Positions 5,546-10,424 of a stretch of 10,424 nt of DNA are shown here, in pieces. The stretch's first letter is position 1, and each line of letters begins with the position of its first letter. The notes beneath the pieces are model-generated. The model was given only the letters and a program-made list of their open reading frames with translations, did not search any database and was not told the DNA's origin. The stretch is from Streptomyces sp. NRRL S-337. GTDB taxonomy: Bacteria > Actinomycetota > Actinomycetes > Streptomycetales > Streptomycetaceae. The stretch is from contig NZ_JOIX01000134.1 of assembly GCF_000720175.1 (NCBI RefSeq), positions 1 to 10,424 of the forward strand, written 5' to 3'. Made by a program: the position numbers and the translations under genes.

Positions 5546-6736
5546 TCACGGCTCCAGGCGTGCGATCCGTCCGTGTTCGCCCGCGGCCCAGCAGCCGAGG
5601 GCCGGGGGGCAGTCGACGGTGTCGTAGGACCCGGTGTCGAACGGGTGCCAGGTGTGGCCGCCGTCGACGGTCAGATCGCTGCCGGACGGGCCGACCGCCA
5701 GGGCGATCCGGCGGGAGTGCGGGAGCCAGGTGACGCCCGAGCGGTACGCCTGCGGTGGGCGGGCGGCCGCCGTCCAGGTGGTGCCCGCGTCGTCGCTGAC
5801 CGCGGCCGCGCGGGGCGACGGCTGGTCGGCGCGGAAGTCGCCGCCGACCGCCAGCCCGTGGACGCGGTCGCGGAAGGCCAGTGCGAAGACGCCGCGGGCC
5901 GGGTCGGCCGCGGGGATCGGGGCGTCGGTGACCGACCAGGTGCGGCCGCGGTCGGCGGAGTGCAGTACCCGGGCGGTGGCCGCGCCACCGGTCGCGATCC
6001 AGGCGTCGTGGCTGCCGGCGGAGACCAGGCACTGGCCGCTGGCGGCGAACGCGGCCTCGCCCTGTTGCACCGGAGGCATCCCGTCCGACGGCAGTACGTG
6101 CCAACTGCGGCCGCCGTCCCCGGTGGACAGCACGCGGTATCTGCCGTCCACGGGGTCGCTGAGGGCGATGCCGTGGCGCCGGTCGAAGAAGGTGAGGCAG
6201 TCGTAGAACGCGCGGGGATCGGTGTTGCGGAAGCTTTCCGTCCAGGTGGCGCCTGCATCGTCGGTGCGGAAGACGCGGGACGCTTCGCCCTCGCCGATCG
6301 TCAGGACGACCGCACGGCGCGCGTCGAAGGCCTCGATGTCGCGGAACTCCAACTTCGCGGCGCCCGGTGGCGACACGTCGGCCCAGTGCCGGCCGCCGTC
6401 GCGGGTGCGCAGCACGGTGCCGGATGTGCCCGCCACCCAGGCGGTGCTCCGACTGACCGCGGCCAGGCCGCGGAACCGGGCGGTGCTGCCGCTGGCCTTG
6501 AGGTGCCAGCCGGCGTGCGGGCCGGTGAGTGCCGCCACGGAGACCGGTTCGCTGGCGGCCGATGGGCCGGGCGGGGTGGGCGTTGCGGCGGCCGGGCCGG
6601 CGGCGAGGGAGAGGAGCGCGGCGGCGCATGCCGTCACGCCAACTGCCAATCTGTGAAGCCCAGTTGTGCCAAGACCAACGCCAACGCCCTTAGCCATGCC
6701 CCTGTTCCCGTTCACCCTGCGCATCGTGCGCCGCAT
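5546..6736 (-). CDS. Secreted Asp-box (BNR/Ycf48-like) beta-propeller protein
   Basis: This encodes 396 residues from ATG 6736, chosen because GGAG lies eight bases upstream. GTG 6754 (402 residues) and ATG 6697 (383 residues) are alternatives. The N-terminus is an export signal: basic MRRTMRR, then hydrophobic LAVGVTACAAALLSLAAG and an AAA|TPT cleavage region. A VTAC lipobox-like word inside it leaves a lipoprotein possible. Six Asp-boxes ([ST]xDxGxxW) occur: TRDGGRHW, TDDAGATW, TGDGGRSW, SADRGRTW, SDDAGTTW and TVDGGHTW, at 117, 164, 211, 266, 320 and 362 counted from GTG 6754. They are spaced about 40-55 residues apart, as expected for a propeller of six or more blades. Asp-boxes are structural, so enzyme activity (such as sialidase) cannot be inferred; no catalytic set is visible. 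Homologues are often annotated as oxidoreductase or Ycf48-like. It is divergent from the SsgA-like gene. Confidence 0.9.
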   Translation of the reverse strand: MRRTMRRVNGNRGMAKGVGVGLGTTGLHRLAVGVTACAAALLSLAAGPAAATPTPPGPSAASEPVSVAALTGPHAGWHLKASGSTARFRGLAAVSRSTAWVAGTSGTVLRTRDGGRHWADVSPPGAAKLEFRDIEAFDARRAVVLTIGEGEASRVFRTDDAGATWTESFRNTDPRAFYDCLTFFDRRHGIALSDPVDGRYRVLSTGDGGRSWHVLPSDGMPPVQQGEAAFAASGQCLVSAGSHDAWIATGGAATARVLHSADRGRTWSVTDAPIPAADPARGVFALAFRDRVHGLAVGGDFRADQPSPRAAAVSDDAGTTWTAAARPPQAYRSGVTWLPHSRRIALAVGPSGSDLTVDGGHTWHPFDTGSYDTVDCPPALGCWAAGEHGRIARLEP

Positions 6737-6874
6737 CGGTTCCACTCCGCTCACGCCCCACCCCGCTCACGTCGGTGCGTGGAAGCTAGCCGAGCTCGTT
6801 GGTCCCGTCCAGACCGTCTGGCGGACGGCGAGGCCAAGCACTGACACATATCGACGGATGCCGTGGATGCCGAC

Positions 6875-6896
6875 ACATGCTGATGCATCGTCATGT
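6875..6896. promoter_or_regulatory. 22-bp near-palindrome, candidate operator
   Basis: The arms ACATG and CATGT flank the perfect central palindrome GATGCATC, each separated by two non-matching bases; 18 of 22 positions are symmetric. Its local base composition is lower in GC than the surroundings. It lies about 139 bp from the Asp-box start and 227 bp from the SsgA-like start, so it could serve either gene. Confidence 0.45.
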
Positions 6897-7008
6897 ACCC
6901 GGGCTGGCTGGTACGACTCGCCCCACCCCTCCTCCATCGACTCCCCCCTCGTGACGCAGCTCACGCGTAATCCCTCGGTGGCCGGCGCACCCGGGCCCGC
7001 CGCCCGCT

Positions 7009-7022
7009 CGTCCTAATGGACG
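7009..7022. promoter_or_regulatory. Inverted repeat CGTCC-TAAT-GGACG
   Basis: A perfect 5-bp inverted repeat with a 4-base AT centre lies 101 bp upstream of the SsgA-like gene. It may be an operator or part of its promoter region. No partner regulator is identifiable in the window. Confidence 0.35.
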
Positions 7023-7122
7023 GGGGCCGCATCCGCACTCCTCCGCGACCGCACTTCGCAGTGTCAGCGATGCGCGGTTCCGCACACCCGCACCACCGCT
7101 ACCACCGTTAGGGAGCCGCGCG

Positions 7123-7536
7123 ATGTCCAGCATCATCGACCATGCCGTTCAGGCCCGTCTCATCGCGACCGCTCCCCGGTCGCGGGAGATTCCGGCGAGC
7201 CTGCGGTACGACCGCGCCGACCCGTTCGCGGTGCGCCTGGTCTTTCCGCCGGCGGCCTCGCTGGACGGGGCCGAGGTGGTGTGGACGTTCGGCCGGGAGC
7301 TGTTGGAGGAGGGGCTGTACGGGCCGGCCGGGGCCGGTGACGTACAGATCTGGCCGTGTACGCCCGAGGAGATCATGGTCGAGTTGCGCACCGACGGCGG
7401 GATGGCGGTCGTGGAGTTCGTGGCGCAGGAGCTGCGGGAGTTCCTGGAGCTTTCCTACGGGGTCGTCGCGCAGGGCGACGAGGCACGGCATCTGGACGTC
7501 GAGGCGGATCTCGCCGCCCTGTTGCGCCAGGCGTAG
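7123..7536 (+). CDS. SsgA-like sporulation/cell-division regulator (SALP family)
   Basis: This encodes 137 residues, the normal size for the SsgA-like family (about 130-145). The start at ATG 7123 has AGGGAG seven bases upstream. Family hallmarks are visible: LRYDRADPFAVRLVF near residue 27, VWTFGRELLEEGLYGPAGAGDVQIWP in the middle, and a C-terminal LRQA after a HLDVEADLAAL helix. SALPs occur only in morphologically complex actinomycetes and help position or activate the division and sporulation machinery (SsgA recruits SsgB, and SsgB localises FtsZ), or steer spore-wall processing. Which paralogue this is cannot be settled by eye, so no symbol is given. It is a single gene with its own upstream region; the downstream neighbour is convergent. 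Confidence 0.92.
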   Translation: MSSIIDHAVQARLIATAPRSREIPASLRYDRADPFAVRLVFPPAASLDGAEVVWTFGRELLEEGLYGPAGAGDVQIWPCTPEEIMVELRTDGGMAVVEFVAQELREFLELSYGVVAQGDEARHLDVEADLAALLRQA

Positions 7537-7681
7537 GCCCCTCACGGCCCAAAGACCCCACCACTCGGGGCCCCCAACACCCGCAGGCCTCCACCACCCA
7601 GAGCCCCATTCCCCCGTAAGCCTCCACCCCGGTAGGCCCCCGGCTCTCCCCCAACCCCGATCCCCAACCCCGCGCCCTCCC

Positions 7682-8284
7682 TCACCCCTCCCCGAAGAGG
7701 TTGTCCAGATGGCGGTCCAGGAGGCGGAGGGCGGTTTCCGGCCGGTGGACGTCCAGCAGGGCGTAGGTGGCGAGTCCGTCGACCATGCTGATCAGCAGCA
7801 TGGCCTCCTCCTCGGTGGCGCGCTCGGGGGCCAACTCGCCGCGTTCTGCGGCACGTTGGAGCTGGCTGGCGAAGAAGTCGCGGAGTTGCGGGATGCCCTG
7901 CTGAGCCTCGGCACGCAGGGCGGGGTCGTGGACGGCGCGTACGTAGTAGGCGGCGCCGACCAGCAGGCCGGTGCGGCTCTTCTCGTCCAGCGGCAGCATC
8001 CCGGAGAGGCAGGCGCGCAGCACCTCGCGGGGTGTCGGCTCACCCGCGAGTGCCTCGATGCGCTCGCGGATGCGATCGGCGGCCAGTTGGTTGATCCGTC
8101 GGAGGGCGAAGAGCAGCATCTCGTCCTTGGTGCGGAAGTAGTGCTGCAGCCGGCCGAGCGAGATGCCGGCCTCGGCGGCGACATCGCGCAGGCTGGCGCC
8201 GTCGAGGCCACGAGTGACGGCGATCCGCCAGAGCGCGGCGGAGATCTCCTGGCGTCTGGCTTCGTGGTCCACCTTCTTGGGCAC
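7682..8284 (-). CDS. TetR/AcrR family regulator, BetI-type C-terminus
   Basis: This encodes 200 residues. The GTG start at 8284 has GGAAG nine bases upstream on the minus strand. The N-terminal domain has ARRQEISAALWRIAVTRGLDGAS, then LRDVAAEAGISLGRLQHYFRTKDEML, a textbook TetR helix-turn-helix with the HYF-x-x-K signature. The C-terminal helices (LLVGAAYYVRAVHDPALRAEAQQG) and the LIDRHLDNLF-like end resemble the PF13977 (BetI-type) ligand domain. The gene is divergent from the PH-domain pair, with inverted repeats in the shared promoter region, so it probably represses that pair and itself. Upstream in frame, a lysine/arginine-rich stretch without a start codon extends about 28 codons to a TAG; it is not counted as protein. 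The ligand is unknown. Confidence 0.92.
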   Translation of the reverse strand: MPKKVDHEARRQEISAALWRIAVTRGLDGASLRDVAAEAGISLGRLQHYFRTKDEMLLFALRRINQLAADRIRERIEALAGEPTPREVLRACLSGMLPLDEKSRTGLLVGAAYYVRAVHDPALRAEAQQGIPQLRDFFASQLQRAAERGELAPERATEEEAMLLISMVDGLATYALLDVHRPETALRLLDRHLDNLFGEG

Positions 8285-8289
8285 GGCGG

Positions 8290-8400
8290 AGAACTTCCTT
8301 TCCCGCTTCTCGTCCTTCTTCTTGCACCGCTTCTTGTACCGCTTCGCCGTGTACCACTTCTTGTCCTGCTACTTGCTTCCCGTTTCTCACTTCTCGCCCC
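8290..8400. repeat. Pyrimidine-rich imperfect repeats upstream of TetR gene
   Basis: On the + strand the tract is mainly C and T, with repeated words CTTCTTG, TACCGCTTCTTG and CCGCTTC. On the minus strand it is the purine-rich leader of the TetR mRNA, with AAGCGGTACAAGAAGCGG-like repeats. It follows no clear single period. Polypurine/polypyrimidine strand asymmetry could favour unusual DNA structure. Confidence 0.55.
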
Positions 8401-8488
8401 GCTACGACCCCACTCCGCGGGGCCGTCGCCCGTGCCACGCGGTGCGCTCGCCCGCCCCAGGTGGGGCCGTCTTCCCGAGGGGGCGTTT

Positions 8489-8516
8489 TTGCAAGTCGCT
8501 TGTACCGTTATAACGT
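8489..8516 (+). promoter_or_regulatory. Candidate promoter of the PH-domain pair
   Basis: TTGCAA (8489-8494), a 16-bp spacer and TAACGT (8511-8516) resemble a vegetative promoter and would start transcription near 8523, about 35 bases before ATG 8558. It is overlapped by two inverted repeats, consistent with TetR repression. Confidence 0.45.
8492..8515. promoter_or_regulatory. Two inverted repeats, candidate TetR operator
   Basis: CAAG-TCG-CTTG (8492-8502) and the perfect 10-bp palindrome CGTTATAACG (8506-8515) lie side by side within the promoter of the PH-domain pair. The second covers the -10. TetR regulators usually bind such palindromes in divergent intergenic regions; which of the two is used is not known. 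Confidence 0.5.
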
Positions 8517-8557
8517 ATCGCCATCCAATACAGTTGACCTGGAAACGGTGACTCCGC

Positions 8558-9091
8558 ATGTCCGAGCCCGAGGCCGAGCCCCACGCCGCCCTCGTCCTGC
8601 GTCCGCCCCGCCATCGCGTCGATCCCCGGGCCCGCCGCTGGTGGGCGGCGCAGGCGTTGCTGACGCTCAGCGGTCCGATGCTGCTGACCGCACTCGTCAT
8701 GGCGGTCCTGTCCGTGCTGTTCTTCCCGGGCGCCCTTCCGTGGCTGGGTCCCCTGCTGCTGATCGCTCTCGTCGTGCCGGGCCTCGGCTATCTCGTGGTG
8801 ATGCCGCGGTGGCGGTACGCGGTGCACGCCTGGGAGCTCGGCGAGCGGGCGGTGTACGCGGCGGGCGGCTGGTTCTGGCAGAAGCGGCGGATCGCCCCGC
8901 TGTCCCGGGTGCAGACGGTGGACACCGTGCGCGGTCCGCTGCAGCGGCGGTACGGGCTGGCGACGGTGACCGTCACCACCGCCTCGACCGCCGGGGACAT
9001 AAAAATCACGGGACTGTCGGACGCGGACGCCGAGGAACTCTCGCGGCGGATCGGCGAGGCCGCGCAGCAGGTGCCGGGAGATGCCGTATGA
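8558..9091 (+). CDS. bPH_2 (DUF304) membrane protein, YdbS-like
   Basis: This encodes 177 residues. Two N-terminal transmembrane segments (about 30-56 and 60-82) are followed by one bacterial PH-like domain (PF03703, about 84-165): WRYAVHAWELGERAVYAAGGWF, then the characteristic R-I-A-P-L-S-R-V-Q-T-V-D motif and RYGLATVTVTTAS. This is the YdbS layout. In Bacillus subtilis YdbS/YdbT belong to the SigW envelope-stress regulon and have been linked to resistance to bacteriocin-like compounds; any such role here is inference. The ribosome site is weak (GGAAA about 12 bases upstream). The stop overlaps the next gene's start as ATGA, so translation is coupled. The TetR gene on the other side likely controls the pair. 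Confidence 0.9.
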   Translation: MSEPEAEPHAALVLRPPRHRVDPRARRWWAAQALLTLSGPMLLTALVMAVLSVLFFPGALPWLGPLLLIALVVPGLGYLVVMPRWRYAVHAWELGERAVYAAGGWFWQKRRIAPLSRVQTVDTVRGPLQRRYGLATVTVTTASTAGDIKITGLSDADAEELSRRIGEAAQQVPGDAV

Positions 9092-10424
9092 GCAGCTCAC
9101 ACCCGGCGCGGCCCGCGCGGTGGGATCACCCCTCACACCCGCCCCAGTGGCGGCGGTTGGATCCGCGGACGCTGCTGGTGCACTGCGGCTGGATGGCGGC
9201 ACCGCTCGGTTCGCTGGCGTTGACGGCGCTGGCCACCGGGGGCCGGATCAGCGCCCGTGGCTGGATCACTCTGGCCGTCATCGCCGCCTCGTTCGCCGTC
9301 GTCACCACGCTCGGTCTGATCCGCTGGTTCCGCACCGAGTTCCGGATCAGCCTCAACGGGGGTGCCGACACGGCGGACCACGTAGCCACCACCCGGAACG
9401 CCCCCACCCCTATAGCCACCCCCCGGAGCACTACCACCCGGAACGCTCCCACCCTCGACATCCGCAGCGGACTGTTCAACCGGCGGCTGCGGAGCATCCC
9501 GCTGCACCGCATCCGGACCGTCGATCTGACCGCGTCGCCGCTGCACAGGCTGCTGGGCGTCACCGTGTTGCGGGCCGGTACGGCCGGCTCGGGCGAGAGC
9601 GGCGGGGCGCTGTCGCTGGATGCGCTGGCGGTGCCCGAGGCCGCGCGGCTGCGGGCGGAACTGCTGGCCCGGGCGGGCAGTGCGGCGGCCGACGGCGACC
9701 CGGTGCTGGCCCGTATCGACTGGCGCTGGCTGCGGTACGCGCCGCTCACGTTCTGGATCGTCGGCGGGGTGTTCGCGGCGGCGGGTTCGGCCTACCGGGT
9801 GTTGGACGGTATCGGCATCGAGCCGTGGAAACTCGGCATCGTCCGCCAGGCGTTCGCCGACTTCGGTACGAGCGCCCTGTGGGTGACGGTGCCGGTGGCT
9901 CTGCTGGCCGTCCTCGCCCTGGGCTCGGCCGGTGCCCTCGGGCTCTATGTCGAGAACTGGTGGAACTACCGCCTGGAGTGGACCGACGGCCACACTCTGC
10001 AGGTACGGCGCGGACTGTTCACGACCCGGTCGGTCGCCATCGAACGCGCCCGGCTGCGTGGGGTGTTGCTGCGGGAGCCGCTGCTGTTGCGGGCCGGCGG
10101 CGGTGCGCTGGTCAGGGCGGTGGCCGGCGGTCTGGGCAACCGCGAGGAGAACCGCAAGCGGAGCGGGCTGCTGCCGCCGGCACCGCGCGCGGAGGCACTG
10201 CGGGTGGCGGCCGGCACTCTCGGCGCCCCCTTCCCGGGGACCGGGACCGGCCGCCCGCACCCGCACCCGCACCCGCACCCGCTCGGCAACGGCAACGGGA
10301 ACGGCAGCGGAACCGCCCCCCCCCCCGCCCCAGCCACCCCCTCCACCCCAACCCCCCTCACCCCCCTCACCCCCCACCCCCGCGCCGCCCTCCGGCGCCG
10401 CAGGGTGCGCGGGATGGTGTGCGT
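9088..10424 (+). CDS. bPH_2 multi-domain membrane protein, YdbT-like (runs off window)
   Basis: The start at ATG 9088 overlaps the upstream stop (ATGA). The frame is open for at least 445 codons to the window edge, so the C-terminus is missing. Transmembrane pairs lie at about 28-50 and 57-79, and at about 217-234 and 262-284. Two bPH_2 domains follow them: the first (about 82-195) with DIRSGLFNRRLRSIPLHRIRTVDL, the second (about 287-385) with VRRGLFTTRSVAIERARLRGV. A third would be expected beyond the edge, as YdbT proteins normally carry three; ALRRRRVRGMVCV looks like the lead-in to another membrane segment. The first PH domain contains an extra T/P/N-rich insertion (residues 94-123) with a repeated TTRNAPT. 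A low-complexity linker (HPHPHPHP, GNGNGNG, P/T-rich) occupies about 409-435 and includes an 11-C run. Partner of the preceding gene. Confidence 0.88.
   Translation, partial: MSSSHPARPARWDHPSHPPQWRRLDPRTLLVHCGWMAAPLGSLALTALATGGRISARGWITLAVIAASFAVVTTLGLIRWFRTEFRISLNGGADTADHVATTRNAPTPIATPRSTTTRNAPTLDIRSGLFNRRLRSIPLHRIRTVDLTASPLHRLLGVTVLRAGTAGSGESGGALSLDALAVPEAARLRAELLARAGSAAADGDPVLARIDWRWLRYAPLTFWIVGGVFAAAGSAYRVLDGIGIEPWKLGIVRQAFADFGTSALWVTVPVALLAVLALGSAGALGLYVENWWNYRLEWTDGHTLQVRRGLFTTRSVAIERARLRGVLLREPLLLRAGGGALVRAVAGGLGNREENRKRSGLLPPAPRAEALRVAAGTLGAPFPGTGTGRPHPHPHPHPLGNGNGNGSGTAPPPAPATPSTPTPLTPLTPHPRAALRRRRVRGMVC
9388..9453. repeat. 21-bp direct repeat in PH-domain insertion
   Basis: ACCACCCGGAACGCYCCCACC-type copies occur at 9388-9408 and 9433-9453, differing at one base and 45 bp (15 codons) apart. 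They encode TTRNAPT twice and make up an insertion in the first bPH_2 domain. Confidence 0.8.
10255..10326. repeat. Microsatellites and 11-C run in PH-domain gene
   Basis: CCGCAC is repeated four times (10255-10278, HP repeats). GGCAAC-type hexamers follow (10285-10311, GN repeats), and then 11 consecutive C at 10316-10326. The reading frame stays open through all of them and continues into membrane-protein-like sequence, so the given C count is in frame. Confidence 0.85.

Larger units (their letters stand above)
6737..7122. other. Divergent intergenic region with inverted repeats
   Basis: These 386 bp separate the Asp-box gene (-) and the SsgA-like gene (+). The left part has a possible minus-strand -10 (TAGCTT, about 6788-6783) but no clear -35. 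Two regulatory-looking inverted repeats lie at 6875-6896 and 7009-7022, and a small hairpin CACT-TCGC-AGTG lies at 7052-7063. Open frames here (for example 6767-6964 minus and 6666-7016 plus) lack ribosome sites and codon bias and are not called. Confidence 0.6.

Noticed and set aside
5451..6629. 392-residue minus-strand R/P-rich frame
   Set aside because: It overlaps the Asp-box gene in another frame on the same strand; the Asp-box frame has a signal peptide and six motifs, this one has none.
5573..6844. 423-residue plus-strand frame opposite the Asp-box gene
   Set aside because: G/A/R-rich shadow frame without motifs or ribosome site.
6767..6964. 65-residue minus-strand frame in the Asp-box/SsgA intergenic region
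   Set aside because: No ribosome site, no motif, and it spans the palindrome region; codon bias is weak.
7142..8551. 469-residue plus-strand frame across SsgA-like, spacer and TetR genes
   Set aside because: It overlaps one gene in another frame and another on the opposite strand. No domain is recognisable; it is open only because of high GC.
9133..10377. 414-residue minus-strand frame
   Set aside because: It is antisense to the bPH_2 protein, with G- and Q/R-rich shadow composition.

Overview
The window is very GC-rich, with strong third-position G/C in its real genes, GTG starts, an SsgA-like protein and many TetR/MarR regulators. This points to a Streptomyces or close relative, probably an accessory or chromosome-arm region. 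No tRNA, rRNA, CRISPR, transposase or integrase was seen.

Layout: (1) Positions 1-858 hold no convincing gene. They contain a G-rich start, a composite 24/41-bp tandem repeat array (320-676), a terminator-like hairpin (750-766) and a perfect 7-bp inverted repeat (801-821) in front of a small secreted four-cysteine protein (859-1170, +). (2) A repeat-rich spacer leads to a convergent TetR/AcrR regulator with a KstR2-like C-terminal region (1415-2032, -). It is divergent from a large FUSC-family membrane protein (2127-4508, +). A CAAGT-N5-ACTTG operator candidate lies between them. The FUSC gene is followed by low-complexity DNA and a MarR-family regulator (4893-5420, +). FUSC, linker and MarR lie in one reading frame, separated by just two TAG codons. 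(3) A secreted protein with six Asp-boxes (5546-6736, -) is divergent from an SsgA-like sporulation/division protein (7123-7536, +). (4) A second TetR regulator (7682-8284, -) is divergent from two translationally coupled bacterial PH-domain (bPH_2) membrane proteins (8558-9091 and 9088 to the window edge, +).

Two regulatory modules stand out: TetR / FUSC / MarR, which looks like a regulated efflux unit, and TetR / bPH_2-bPH_2, a YdbS/YdbT-like membrane pair under a local repressor. Both are inferred from family and arrangement; inducers and substrates cannot be read from sequence.

The unusual property of the window is the number of micro- and minisatellite-like expansions. About a dozen clusters occur in spacers and inside genes: FUSC cytoplasmic linker and tail, PH-protein insert, HPHP/GNGN tract, and an 11-C run. 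Most in-gene examples are multiples of 3 bp and keep the frame open. No undescribed system is demonstrated. The best leads are the 24/41-bp array, the FUSC-TAG-linker-TAG-MarR arrangement and the overlapping leader ORF of the first TetR gene.
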